64,000 nt of DNA. Origin: Pseudohalocynthiibacter aestuariivivens (GTDB taxonomy: Bacteria > Pseudomonadota > Alphaproteobacteria > Rhodobacterales > Rhodobacteraceae). This document shows positions 38,683-48,390 of the stretch, one piece after another (position 1 is the first letter of the stretch; every line of letters begins with the position of its first letter). A program made the position numbers and the translations under genes. Below the pieces are notes generated by a model. It did no database searches. It was not told the DNA's origin and worked only from the letters and a program-made list of their open reading frames with translations. The stretch lies in NCBI RefSeq assembly GCF_011040495.1, contig NZ_CP049037.1, forward strand, positions 992,001 through 1,056,000, given 5' to 3'.

Positions 38683-40102
38683 TCGGGTTCTACGCGCGCG
38701 CCCTGTCAGCGGGCCTTTTGCGCTCACGATCCACCAAAAGAATACGAACCGTCTTCATTGCCTCAACGCCGCCGCCGAAAAACAAGGGTTGCATCGGGGA
38801 ATGTCCTATTCCGATGCGCAGGCCTATTGCTCGGATTTAATAAGTGCACCCGTTGATCTTCATGCCTCTCAACGTTTCCTGCTCAGCCTAAGCCGCTGGG
38901 CCACACGGTATTGCCCTTGGGTTGGCCTCGAACAAGATGATGGTTTGATATTGGACATTACAGGGGCCGCGCATCTGTTCGGGGGGGAAACCGAAATGTT
39001 GGCGGATATGCGCCAGCGTCTTCGTCATGCAGGCCTGTTTGCCAAAATTGGAGCCGCAGATACACGCGGCGCTGCCTGGGCGCTAGCCCATTTCAAAGAG
39101 GGCGCGGCGGCACCACAAGACACGCTAAATGCCCTCAGCAGGCTTCCAGTCGCGGCATTACGGCTGGATATTCAAACGGATCAAGCATTGCAGCGGCTTG
39201 GCCTGCGGACCGTGGGTGATTTGGCATCAGCAGCTCGCGCGCCTTTGGCACGACGATTTGGAACCGATCTGTTGATGCGGTTGGATCAGGCTTTAGGTCA
39301 GCAACCCGAACAGGTCTCTCCGCTTGAGGTGCCGCCTCATTACGGGGTGCGCCTTACGCTGCCTGACCCAATCGGCCTAGTGGATGATGTCATGGCGGGC
39401 ACTGCGCGGTTGCTAGATCGGTTATGCGTCTCCCTGAAAACAAATGAGACTGGTGCCCGTGTGCTGTGCCTATCGCTGCGCCGAGTGGACGGAGAATATC
39501 AACAGGTCGAACTCCGATTGGCACAGCCTTTGCGGGATGCCCGCAGAATATTACCCCTGTTTGAGCGCGGTATCGGTAAGATTGAGGCCGCTTTCGGTAT
39601 TGATCAAATACGACTGGAAGCAACGCAGGTTGAACCTCTGCCTGCGCAACAGCTGAACGCGACAAGCACTAAACATCAAGACGGCTTAGACGACCTTATC
39701 ACACGCCTCGGAATCCGTATCGGGCTGGAGAATATTCAGAGGTTTCTGCCAGCAGATAGTCACATCCCAGAACGCAGTTTTATTATTGCTCCGGCTGCAT
39801 ATTCGGATCCTGACAACGCTTGGCATCTCATCCGACCTCGCCCCCTCTGTCTTTTTCCGCCGGAAAAGGTTTCCGGTCATGGGGCCTCGCCGCCGACTCA
39901 TTTTCGTTGGCGACGCATGTCACTCACGACAGGGCGCGCAACAGGGCCGGAACGGATCGCGCCGGAATGGTGGATGTCAGATGAAAACTGGCGGTCGGGT
40001 GTACGGGATTATTGGAAGGTGGATACCAAGGAAGGTCGCAGGCTTTGGCTTTTCTACACACCACAAAACCCAGGCTGGTTCGTACAGGGGGAATTCGCAT
40101 GA
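38624..40102 (+). CDS. imuB: ImuB, Y-family polymerase-like scaffold
   Basis: 492 residues from the ATG at 38624 (MFGGHHRRVVSIWFPRLASDRVLR); the open frame runs further upstream inside imuA and is not needed. Y-family fold is visible, including LDITGAAHLFGGE and KIGAADTRGAAWALA, but the acidic residues used for catalysis in true Y polymerases are not at the usual N-terminal place (WFPRL instead of an aspartate), as known for ImuB. It tethers DnaE2 to the sliding clamp. ATGA overlap with dnaE2. Confidence 0.88.
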   Translation: MFGGHHRRVVSIWFPRLASDRVLRARPVSGPFALTIHQKNTNRLHCLNAAAEKQGLHRGMSYSDAQAYCSDLISAPVDLHASQRFLLSLSRWATRYCPWVGLEQDDGLILDITGAAHLFGGETEMLADMRQRLRHAGLFAKIGAADTRGAAWALAHFKEGAAAPQDTLNALSRLPVAALRLDIQTDQALQRLGLRTVGDLASAARAPLARRFGTDLLMRLDQALGQQPEQVSPLEVPPHYGVRLTLPDPIGLVDDVMAGTARLLDRLCVSLKTNETGARVLCLSLRRVDGEYQQVELRLAQPLRDARRILPLFERGIGKIEAAFGIDQIRLEATQVEPLPAQQLNATSTKHQDGLDDLITRLGIRIGLENIQRFLPADSHIPERSFIIAPAAYSDPDNAWHLIRPRPLCLFPPEKVSGHGASPPTHFRWRRMSLTTGRATGPERIAPEWWMSDENWRSGVRDYWKVDTKEGRRLWLFYTPQNPGWFVQGEFA

Positions 40103-43100
40103 TGGCGGGCTATGCCGAACTTTGTGTGACAACGAACTTTACGTTTCTCACCGGCGCGTCACATCCCGAAGAAATCGTAACCCGCGCCGCTGAGCTGGGA
40201 TTATCAGCCGTTGCGATAACAGACCGAAATTCGCTGGCTGGTGTTGTGCGGGCCTATAGTGCTCTTAAAACCCTTAAAGCCGAAGCGGAGAAGGATATCA
40301 AAGTCAGATCGCGCCACAGAACAGACAGCAGTTCACGCCAAGAGAACGGCAACCCCGAGCGCATCCTCCGCCCTGCCACTGTAACATTACCAAAGCTTAT
40401 TGTGGGATGCCGGTTGGTGTTGCGAGACAGCCCTGTTGATTGGATCGTCTTGCCTCAGAATCGTGCGGCGTATCAACGGCTGACCCGATTACTTACTCTA
40501 GGGAAACGGCGGGCTGAAAAAGGGCAATGCCATCTCGATGTCAAAGACCTGTTAGATGGGGGGCGTGGAATGATTTTTATCGCGTTGCCTCAAGGCCCGC
40601 TTCATCGCTGTCGCCGTGTAATAGCAGATGTACAACAGCGTTTTCCAGGGCATGTGTTTTTAGGAGCGGCACCGCGTTATGATGGATCAGACCAAGCCTA
40701 TCTGAATGATTGCGCAGCATTGGCACAGCACTGTTGCACACCAATGGTCGCTGTGGGCGATGTGTTGATGCACCGCGGCAATCGTCGGCAATTAGCCGAT
40801 GTGCTGACCTGCATGCGCGAGAATATCACAATCGACATAATCGGGACGCGCGCCCTACCAAATGCAGAACGTCGCCTCAAAGGGTACACGGATATGGCGC
40901 GCCTCTTTCGTCATCATCCGGCCGCCATCCAACGCACACAGGATATTGCGACAAGATGCAGTTTTTGCCTGAGTGAGTTGTCTTATGAATACCCTGACGA
41001 AGTTTCGGATGCAGAGCCACCACAACAACGGTTGGAGCGTTTGGCAAAGGAAGGCGTGAACCACCGCTATCCCAATGGAGCATCGCAACGTGTGCATGAT
41101 CTTCTCGCCAAAGAACTCAGGCTCATCGCTGATTTAGACTTCTCCGCTTACTTCCTGACGGTTCACGACATCGTACAATACGCACGATCCCAAGGCATTT
41201 TGTGCCAAGGCCGGGGATCAGCGGCAAATTCAATCATCTGCTACCTGTTAGGGATCACCGATGTCAGCCCGGATATGATTACGATGGTGTTTGAACGTTT
41301 TATCTCGAAATACCGAGGCGAGCCGCCAGATATCGATGTCGATTTTGAACACGAACGCCGCGAAGAGGTCATCCAGTGGATTTACCACAAATACGGCCGT
41401 GAACGGGCCGGGCTTTGTGCAACCGTTATTCATTTTCGATCTCGGGCGGCAATCCGTGAAGTTGGGAAGGTGATGGGACTCAGCGACGATATTACGTCAA
41501 ACCTGTCTGGTCAGATTTGGGGTCAGTCTAACAAAGGTGCTGATCCTGAAAGGATTAAAGAGCTTGGCCTAAACCTGAATGACAAACGTCTTGTCCAAAC
41601 GATCCATTTGATCGGAGAACTGATCGGATTTCCGCGTCATTTGTCCCAGCATGTCGGCGGGTTTGTCATTACCAAGAGCAGGTTGGATGAACTTTGCCCC
41701 ATTGAAAACGCGGCCATGGAAAATCGTACTGTGATCGAGTGGGATAAGGATGACATTGATGCCCTGGGTATCCTCAAGATCGACATCTTGGGTCTGGGGA
41801 TGCTGAGTTGTATCCGCAAAGCGTTTGATTTGTTGCAGACCCACGAGAAACAATGCTTCACGCTTGACACAGTCCCACAAGAGAATACCGCCACCTATGA
41901 TATGCTCTGTGCTGCGGATGCGGTTGGTGTGTTTCAGGTGGAAAGCCGGGCACAGATGAATTTCTTACCCCGCATGAAGCCTAAGACATTCTATGATCTC
42001 GTCATAGAAGTCGCCATCGTACGTCCCGGCCCTATTCAGGGCGGCATGGTGCAACCCTATATCAGACGACGGCAAGGTTTGGAAAAACCAGACCCCTTTG
42101 GCCCCGCCTTAGAAGAGGTTACGAAACGCACTCTGGGTGTACCCCTGTTCCAAGAGCAAGCAATGCAAATTTCTGTTGTTGGCGCGGGCTTCACCCCCGA
42201 AGAAGCTGACCATCTGCGTCGGTCTATCGCTTCGTTCCGTAGGATGGGAACGATTGGAAAATTCCGCGACAAGTTCACCGCAGGAATGTTGAAGAACGGC
42301 TATAGCCCAGAGATTGCCGAGCGATGTTTCAGTCAAATCGAAGGTTTTGCCGACTATGGTTTCCCTGAAAGCCACGCTGCTGCTTTTGCTATGTTGACCT
42401 ATGTGTCGTCTTGGCTGAAATGCCACCACCCTGCAATTTTCACCTGCGCTTTACTAAATTCCCAGCCGATGGGGTTTTACGCTCCGGCACAGTTGGTGCG
42501 CGATGCCCGCGAACATCAGGTCGAGATACGGCCTATTTGTATGAACAACAGCGCATGGGATAATACTCTTGAGCGGCGCGCGGATGGTGCTTTGGCATTA
42601 CGCCTTGGATTTCGGCAGATCAAAGGTTTCAAAGAAGAAGATGCAAACTGGATCGTAGCAGCGCGCGGCAATGGGTATAGTGATCCTGAAAGCCTATGGT
42701 TGCGCGCAGGCATAAAACCGACTGTGATGGAACGCTTGGCCGAGGCTGATGCCTTTACCGACGCCAGCCTGACCCGCCGCGAAGCGCTTTGGCAGGTCAA
42801 AGCCATTCGCAATCAAATGCCGCTACCGCTGTTTAATGATCCGATTGATGGAGAGCATATCACCGAACCGAAAGTGACACTCCCGACCATGCAATTAGGT
42901 GAAGAAATTGTCGAAGACTATGTCGCAACACGTCTGTCTTTACGCGCCCACCCAATGGAGCTTTTACGCCCCGCAGTTCCGGGGATCACCCCACATGATA
43001 AACTGATAACCGCCCCGCTCGGACACGTCAGCGTCTGCGGTCTTGTCATAACCCGCCAACGCCCCGGCACAGCTTCGGGGGTTATTTTCCTCACCCTCGA

Positions 43101-43413
43101 AGATGAAACTGGCGTGTCCAATATTGTTGTTTGGAGAACGGTCTACAAACAGTTTCGCCGCATTGTCATGGGCGGACGGCTTTTGAAGGTGAGTGGGTAT
43201 TTGCAGCGCGAAGACCGTGTAGTACATCTGATCGCACAACAGATCGAGGATATGTCGCACAAATTGTCCGACCTTGGGCACCCAAGGGACGACGTTCTCG
43301 GAGAAACACTCCCACAAGCAGACGACACACCACGCCCGCGAAAATCTCCTCCTCGGGCGACACATCCTCGCGAACAAGCCAAAAGGCTATTTCCAAGCCG
43401 CGATTTCCATTGA
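40099..43413 (+). CDS. dnaE2: error-prone DNA polymerase DnaE2 (ImuC)
   Basis: 1104 residues. C-family polymerase acting in mutagenic lesion bypass with ImuA and ImuB. The N-terminal PHP region (YAELCVTTNFTFLTGASHPEE), polymerase acidic motif PPDIDVDFEHERREEV, ESHAAAFAMLTYVSSWLK and the terminal SRDFH are all present, so the protein is complete. Two counted lines (41101-41160 and 41581-41640) contain 58 G+C of 120, lower than many neighbouring core genes. An IS6-family transposase remnant begins at its 3' end. Confidence 0.93.
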   Translation: MMAGYAELCVTTNFTFLTGASHPEEIVTRAAELGLSAVAITDRNSLAGVVRAYSALKTLKAEAEKDIKVRSRHRTDSSSRQENGNPERILRPATVTLPKLIVGCRLVLRDSPVDWIVLPQNRAAYQRLTRLLTLGKRRAEKGQCHLDVKDLLDGGRGMIFIALPQGPLHRCRRVIADVQQRFPGHVFLGAAPRYDGSDQAYLNDCAALAQHCCTPMVAVGDVLMHRGNRRQLADVLTCMRENITIDIIGTRALPNAERRLKGYTDMARLFRHHPAAIQRTQDIATRCSFCLSELSYEYPDEVSDAEPPQQRLERLAKEGVNHRYPNGASQRVHDLLAKELRLIADLDFSAYFLTVHDIVQYARSQGILCQGRGSAANSIICYLLGITDVSPDMITMVFERFISKYRGEPPDIDVDFEHERREEVIQWIYHKYGRERAGLCATVIHFRSRAAIREVGKVMGLSDDITSNLSGQIWGQSNKGADPERIKELGLNLNDKRLVQTIHLIGELIGFPRHLSQHVGGFVITKSRLDELCPIENAAMENRTVIEWDKDDIDALGILKIDILGLGMLSCIRKAFDLLQTHEKQCFTLDTVPQENTATYDMLCAADAVGVFQVESRAQMNFLPRMKPKTFYDLVIEVAIVRPGPIQGGMVQPYIRRRQGLEKPDPFGPALEEVTKRTLGVPLFQEQAMQISVVGAGFTPEEADHLRRSIASFRRMGTIGKFRDKFTAGMLKNGYSPEIAERCFSQIEGFADYGFPESHAAAFAMLTYVSSWLKCHHPAIFTCALLNSQPMGFYAPAQLVRDAREHQVEIRPICMNNSAWDNTLERRADGALALRLGFRQIKGFKEEDANWIVAARGNGYSDPESLWLRAGIKPTVMERLAEADAFTDASLTRREALWQVKAIRNQMPLPLFNDPIDGEHITEPKVTLPTMQLGEEIVEDYVATRLSLRAHPMELLRPAVPGITPHDKLITAPLGHVSVCGLVITRQRPGTASGVIFLTLEDETGVSNIVVWRTVYKQFRRIVMGGRLLKVSGYLQREDRVVHLIAQQIEDMSHKLSDLGHPRDDVLGETLPQADDTPRPRKSPPRATHPREQAKRLFPSRDFH

Positions 43414-43655
43414 TGTTGCATGGCGGACATTTGTTCTACACCCTTCCAGCGAATGTCCCGTGCAAACAACGGGCCAAATCTATTCCGCGAAATCCGAAGG
43501 GGTTCGTGGCTGATCTCTATACCGCGTTCGTGCAACAGATCATTCACTTTGCGAAGCGTACGCGGAAACCGCACAAAGAGCACAACAACCGCAAACGGGA
43601 TGACTGCAAGCAGCGTCTCGAAGTCGTTGAACAGATTGTGCTTTGTTACCCTCAA
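43401..43655 (-). pseudogene. IS6-family transposase, truncated remnant
   Basis: The minus-strand frame from a TTG at 43655 reads TKHNLFNDF, LFVRFPRTLRKVNDLLHERG, IEISHEPLR and NRFGPLFARDI, a clear match to the N-terminal part of IS6-type transposases common in this bacterial group. About 85 residues match, then the frame runs into the antisense of dnaE2 and the DDE catalytic domain is missing, so it is not functional. GGCAGTGTTAGAGAAAA on the minus strand at 43689-43705 could be the outer terminal repeat. Probably left by an insertion and deletion at the end of the imu cassette. Confidence 0.75.
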
Positions 43656-43789
43656 ACGCTCCGCGACCGCCTGCCCGTCTCAAGCAGCTTTTCTCTAACA
43701 CTGCCTCGACGGCACATGTCATGGCGAACCGGATTTCAATGCCGCAATTTGACGGCATGATGCGACGCCCACCCCACCTCAACCGCAGT

Positions 43790-44695
43790 TTACTGCTGCA
43801 GGTCCATCTGCAATTGAACCGCGATCGCGCTGATAATGCGGATGAATTCGCGTCCTTGCGCGGTTAATCGCGGTTCTTGGTCCGCAATGGCCAGATAAAA
43901 GGGCATGGCAGGCAGGAAGGGACGGGTCACAAGCCCCCTCATATCGGCGTCCATAACCGTAAACCCATCCAACAGGCTGATCCCGATACCGTTTATCACG
44001 AGATCGCGCAGAAACGCACCTTGGTTGGCTTCGATAACGATCTCGGGTTCAGGATCGATGGTTTTGAGAACGCTCCAGAGACGGTCAGCGAAATCAAGAG
44101 AGTTATGATAAATCAACAGCTTGTGCCCGTAAAGATCCGCAGCAGTGACGACGGCTTTTGCACATAAAGTATGGCCTTTGGGCAGAACGCACAATGTCGG
44201 TGCCTCGGCCACGATCCGAAAACCAGCGGGTACGCTTTGCGTAGTGGAATACAACAGCCCGATCTCCACCCGCCCTGCGTCCAGCTCGGAAAGGATCAAT
44301 TCTCGTCTCCACAGTTCGATTTCCAAGGTGGTGTCTGGATAGGTTTTGCGAAATTCGATGATGGCACGCGGCAAAAGTGCGGCGGCGATTGCAGGAGTCA
44401 CAGCAATGCGTAACCCTTGCATGCGCCCGTGCCTGATTTCCATGATCCGGTGGTCTATTTCCTCCAGCTCTCGTTCGACCCGCATGGCGGATTCCAGCAA
44501 TAACTGCGCTTTTGCTGTCGGTTGTATGCTGCGACCCTGCGGTTTGAACAGGCAGAACCCCACCAATTCTTCTAGACGTTTCAATGCCTTGCTAACGCTG
44601 GGTTGTGACGTATTCAATTGTTCCGCCGCGCGGGTCACCGATCCGCGATGCATCACCGCGACGAAGATGCGCAAAAGGCGCGGGTCAATGTTCAT
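43790..44695 (-). CDS. LysR-family transcriptional regulator
   Basis: 301 residues from the ATG at 44695, which has CAGGAG upstream; the ATG at 44716 is less well placed. N-terminal helix-turn-helix: LLRIFVAVMHRGSVTRAAEQLNTSQPSVSKALKRLEE. A periplasmic-binding-like effector domain follows from about residue 90. It is divergent from a dipeptide-type ABC importer with gamma-glutamyltransferase, which it likely controls. Effector unknown. Confidence 0.88.
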   Translation of the reverse strand: MNIDPRLLRIFVAVMHRGSVTRAAEQLNTSQPSVSKALKRLEELVGFCLFKPQGRSIQPTAKAQLLLESAMRVERELEEIDHRIMEIRHGRMQGLRIAVTPAIAAALLPRAIIEFRKTYPDTTLEIELWRRELILSELDAGRVEIGLLYSTTQSVPAGFRIVAEAPTLCVLPKGHTLCAKAVVTAADLYGHKLLIYHNSLDFADRLWSVLKTIDPEPEIVIEANQGAFLRDLVINGIGISLLDGFTVMDADMRGLVTRPFLPAMPFYLAIADQEPRLTAQGREFIRIISAIAVQLQMDLQQ

Positions 44696-44713
44696 CACAC
44701 TCTCCTGACGTTT

Positions 44714-44730
44714 CATTCCAATTGTGAATG
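44714..44730. promoter_or_regulatory. candidate LysR-type operator
   Basis: CATTCCAATTGTGAATG, dyad with CATTC / GAATG arms and a T-N11-A core, lying 19 bases outside the lysR start in the divergent promoter region. Fits the usual LysR recognition site form. Confidence 0.5.
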
Positions 44731-44893
44731 AGTTTAACCGCTTAGGAAAGTGTTAGAATTAGTCCCTACTCAGGACGCAGCTTAAGCTAGCCACAAGCGA
44801 GAACCGAAACCGCTCTCTTGCCCCGCTCCTAAAACGCTGTGCGTCTCTGCATAACCGTTCAGGTGCTGGACACAGTGGGGCCCATAAGGAAAG

Positions 44894-46468
44894 ATGAAGC
44901 ATATGCGACTAAAAAATCTTGCAACTGCCACGGCGGTCACGTTGACCACAATGGCGGGGATGGTATCCGCTGAAACCGCCACTATTGGCGTAGCGATCGC
45001 GCCCTCCACATTGGACCCACAGCTTAGCCTGCTAACCTCAGATGTGGGAATTTATCGCCACATCTATGGCTCGTTGGTCAAGGTGGACAGCAACAACCAA
45101 GTGGTGCTGGATCTGGCCACTGCCTATCGCCCCATCGACGATCTGACATGGGAATTCAAGCTGCGCGAGGACGTCACATTCCATGATGGCAGCGATTTTG
45201 ACGCCAATGACGTCGTCTTCACGCTGGAGCGATTGGGAACCGTGCCAGGGCATGATGGTCTGGCCGCGCAATACGTTGCGCCAATCATAGACATCGAAAT
45301 CGTCGATCCACACACAATTCTTATGAAAACCAACGTCGTGACGCCCGACGTTGCCAAACGGATGGCCCAGATTTCCATCATTTCCAACCAATTGGACAAG
45401 GATGTGACCTCGGCACAGTTCAACTCAGGCGATGCCGCCATCGGTACCGGGCCATTCAAATACGTCGATTGGCAGCGTGGAGATCGGCTGGTTCTGGATC
45501 GTAACGACGCCTATTGGGACACCAAGTCGGCCTTCGAGCGTGTTGTTCTGCGCACGATGACTAACCCGGCCACGCGCGTTGCCGCACTAGAGGCTGGCGA
45601 TCTCGACATGGTTGACAACATCCCGCCACTGGATGCACAGCGCTTGATGGATCGCGACAACGTCACCGTCACCGTGGCCAACTCGGGGCGCGCGCATTTT
45701 CTGCAGTTCGACAGCACCTCGGAGGTGCCGCCTCTAACATTTGGGGCGGATGGTGCGCCTCTGACGGAGAACCCCTATGCTGACATCCGCGTGCGCGAGG
45801 CCCTCAGCCTTGCGATTAGCCGCGATCTGATCGTGGACCGCATCATGGACGGGTTCGCCGCTTCGATCAGTCAGGGCGTACCCGAGGGATTGACTGGCTT
45901 TGCGCCGGACATTCCATTGCCCGGCTATGACGTCGAGCGTGCCAAGGCTCTTCTTGCCGAGGCAGGATATCCCGACGGCTTTTCCCTGACGCTGGGGTGT
46001 CCGAATGATCGCTATGTCAACGACGCGGCACTGTGTCAGGCCATCGGTCAGATGTGGAGCAGGATCGGCATGGATGTCACCGTCGATACTTCGCCCAAAG
46101 CGGTCTATTTCAAGAAGATGTTGGCCGGTGATTTTCCCGCACATTATCTGGCATGGGGGAACACTGCGGGCGACTCAATCTCGTTCCTGAAGTCGGTTGT
46201 CGGCACGCCGAACAAGGAACACGGGCGCGGCAGCAACAACCGCTCGTTCTCTAACGCGGATTTGGACGTGCTGATCGATAAGGCAGCATCAACCGTCGAT
46301 GAGGCCGAACGCATCAAGTTGCTGCAGGAGGTGATGACGATCGCCGTCGCTGAACACGCGTTCCTGCCGATGCATGTTAACAACGTGATAGCGGCTACCC
46401 GTAAGGGGCTGACCTATACCCCCCAGATGGACGAGAACACCAACGCGCTAAGCCTGCGCAAAGAGTAA
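44894..46468 (+). CDS. dipeptide/oligopeptide-type ABC binding protein
   Basis: 524 residues with a signal peptide (about residues 1-25, ending AGMVSA) and the family-5 solute-binding fold: TIGVAIAPSTLDPQLSL, DDLTWEFKLREDVTFHDGS, GTGPFKYVDWQRGDRLVL and a long C-terminal lobe. Binds peptides, glutathione or related compounds in the periplasm. First gene of a unit with two permeases, a fused ATPase and a gamma-glutamyltransferase-family enzyme, suggesting gamma-glutamyl substrates. Confidence 0.9.
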   Translation: MKHMRLKNLATATAVTLTTMAGMVSAETATIGVAIAPSTLDPQLSLLTSDVGIYRHIYGSLVKVDSNNQVVLDLATAYRPIDDLTWEFKLREDVTFHDGSDFDANDVVFTLERLGTVPGHDGLAAQYVAPIIDIEIVDPHTILMKTNVVTPDVAKRMAQISIISNQLDKDVTSAQFNSGDAAIGTGPFKYVDWQRGDRLVLDRNDAYWDTKSAFERVVLRTMTNPATRVAALEAGDLDMVDNIPPLDAQRLMDRDNVTVTVANSGRAHFLQFDSTSEVPPLTFGADGAPLTENPYADIRVREALSLAISRDLIVDRIMDGFAASISQGVPEGLTGFAPDIPLPGYDVERAKALLAEAGYPDGFSLTLGCPNDRYVNDAALCQAIGQMWSRIGMDVTVDTSPKAVYFKKMLAGDFPAHYLAWGNTAGDSISFLKSVVGTPNKEHGRGSNNRSFSNADLDVLIDKAASTVDEAERIKLLQEVMTIAVAEHAFLPMHVNNVIAATRKGLTYTPQMDENTNALSLRKE

Positions 46469-46476
46469 ACAACGAT

Positions 46477-46510
46477 ACGGCCCGGCGCTTCAGACATGAC
46501 GCCGGGCCGT
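46477..46510 (+). terminator. intra-operon hairpin after the binding-protein gene
   Basis: ACGGCCCGGCG / CGCCGGGCCGT, 11-bp perfect stem with twelve-base loop and only a short T-run. It lies between the binding protein and first permease genes, and may attenuate or stabilise the 5' message so the binding protein is made in excess. Confidence 0.55.
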
Positions 46511-46537
46511 TCTGCGCCCTAGTAAGAGACCGCATCC

Positions 46538-47503
46538 ATGACCCTATTTCTATTTCGCCGACTATTACAGGGCCTGCTTATGGTACTGGTCGCCTCGATG
46601 CTGGTTTTCGTCGGCGTCTATGCCATCGGCGATCCGATGTCGCTGCTGGTTCCGCCCGACGCCACCACCGAAACGCGCGAAGCAGCGCGACAGGCGCTAG
46701 GGCTGGATCGTCCACTTTATATTCAATATTTCGCTTTTCTCACCAACGCTGTGCAGGGAGATCTGGGCATTTCGTTTGTCTTCCGCGAAAGCGCGTTGAA
46801 GGTCATTCTGGAACGTCTGCCCGCCACGTTGGAACTGGCTTCGGCATCGATGTTGTTGGCCATTGTGATCGGTATTCCCTTTGGCGTGATCGCCGGGATG
46901 AAGCCCGGCGGGCTAGCGGATCGGGCCTTGCTGATTGGCTCGGTTTTGGGGCTCAGCCTGCCGACTTTCTGGATCGGTATCCTGTTGATCCTGTTCTTTG
47001 CCGTCAATCTGGGCGTACTGCCCGCGTCAGGGCGCGGCGATACCGTTGAGGTGTTCGGCGTCGGCCTGTCATTCCTGACGCTGGACGGGCTGCGCCATCT
47101 GGTCCTGCCTGCGCTCAGCCTGTCCCTCTTGCCTATGGCTATTCTCGGACGACTGACGCGGTCCGGAGTGATCGAGGCGATGAGTCTGGATTTCGCACGC
47201 TTTGCTCGCGCGCAGGGCAACACCCGTAGCGGGATCGTGACGCGCTATGTACTGCGTTATATCTCTATGCCTCTGGTGACGGTGGTGGGGATTTACTTCG
47301 GCACACTGATCGCCTTTGCAGTTGTAACGGAGTCGGTATTTTCATGGCCCGGCATGGGTAAGCTGATCATCGAATCCATCAACCAGCTGGATCGCCCGAT
47401 GGTCGTGGCCTACATGATGTTGTCCACCGTGCTGTTCATGTTCATTAACCTTGCGGTCGATATCATCTATTCGCTGCTTGACCCGCGCGTGAGGTTGAAA
47501 TGA
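46538..47503 (+). CDS. dipeptide-type ABC importer permease 1
   Basis: 321 residues, DppB-like, six membrane segments. N-terminal LFLFRRLLQGLLMVLVASMLVFVGV, QALGLDRPLYIQYFAFL and the coupling EAMSLDFARFARAQGNTRSGIVTRYVLRY are family marks. It overlaps the second permease by ATGA. Confidence 0.9.
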   Translation: MTLFLFRRLLQGLLMVLVASMLVFVGVYAIGDPMSLLVPPDATTETREAARQALGLDRPLYIQYFAFLTNAVQGDLGISFVFRESALKVILERLPATLELASASMLLAIVIGIPFGVIAGMKPGGLADRALLIGSVLGLSLPTFWIGILLILFFAVNLGVLPASGRGDTVEVFGVGLSFLTLDGLRHLVLPALSLSLLPMAILGRLTRSGVIEAMSLDFARFARAQGNTRSGIVTRYVLRYISMPLVTVVGIYFGTLIAFAVVTESVFSWPGMGKLIIESINQLDRPMVVAYMMLSTVLFMFINLAVDIIYSLLDPRVRLK

Positions 47504-48390
47504 TGGCGCCTGCCACTCAGCCCAGCGGTCTGCGCCGTTTCCTGATCCTGTTCGCCGCCAGTCCGCTGGCGCTGACCGGTCTGGGATTGTTCCTGCTGAC
47601 TGCCGGTATCGCGCTGATCGGGCCGTGGCTGACACCGCAGAACCCTTATGATCTGGCATCCATCAACCTGCTGGACAACCGCCTGCCACCGGGGTCCGAG
47701 GGGATTGACGGCTACACCTATTGGCTGGGCACCGATGGGCAGGGCCGTGACATGACCAGCGCGATTATCTACGGACTGCGCACCAGTATTTGCATCGGCG
47801 TCACCGCCAGCACCATCGCGCTGGTCCTTGGCACCGCCTTGGGGCTGATCGCCGGGTATGCTCGAGGTTGGGTCGATGCGGTAATCATGCGCATTGTTGA
47901 TTTGCAACTGTCCGTACCGTCGATCTTGATCGCCATCATCCTGCTGGCCGTTCTGGGGCGCGGCGTGGGCAATATCATTCTGGCTCTAGTGACGGTGCAG
48001 TGGGTCTATTTCGCGCGTACGGTCCGGTCCTCCTGCCTGATCGAGCGGGAGAAGGAATATGTGCAGGCAGGTCGCCTGATGGGATTTTCACACACACGCA
48101 TCCTGCTAAACCACATCCTGCCCAACTGCCTGTCGCCCGTCACAGTGATTGTCACGGTCGAGTTTGCGCATGCCATCGCGCTGGAGGCGACGCTGTCCTT
48201 CCTCGGTGTTGGTCTGCCGGTGACAGAACCATCGCTGGGCTATCTGATTTCCGCAGGGTTCAACTATTTGCTGAACGGTGAATACTGGATCTCGATCTTT
48301 CCTGGGCTGGCCCTGTTGGTGACGGTCCTCAGCCTTAATCTCATCGCGGACCATTTGCGTGATATCACCGATCCGAGGTTGCAGCGATGA
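47500..48390 (+). CDS. dipeptide-type ABC importer permease 2
   Basis: 296 residues, DppC-like. An N-terminal membrane segment is followed by [21 protein letters not shown] and the coupling loop [32 protein letters not shown]. It forms the channel with permease 1. Its stop overlaps the start of the ATPase gene by ATGA. Confidence 0.9.
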   Translation: MMAPATQPSGLRRFLILFAASPLALTGLGLFLLTAGIALIGPWLTPQNPYDLASINLLDNRLPPGSEGIDGYTYWLGTDGQGRDMTSAIIYGLRTSICIGVTASTIALVLGTALGLIAGYARGWVDAVIMRIVDLQLSVPSILIAIILLAVLGRGVGNIILALVTVQWVYFARTVRSSCLIEREKEYVQAGRLMGFSHTRILLNHILPNCLSPVTVIVTVEFAHAIALEATLSFLGVGLPVTEPSLGYLISAGFNYLLNGEYWISIFPGLALLVTVLSLNLIADHLRDITDPRLQR

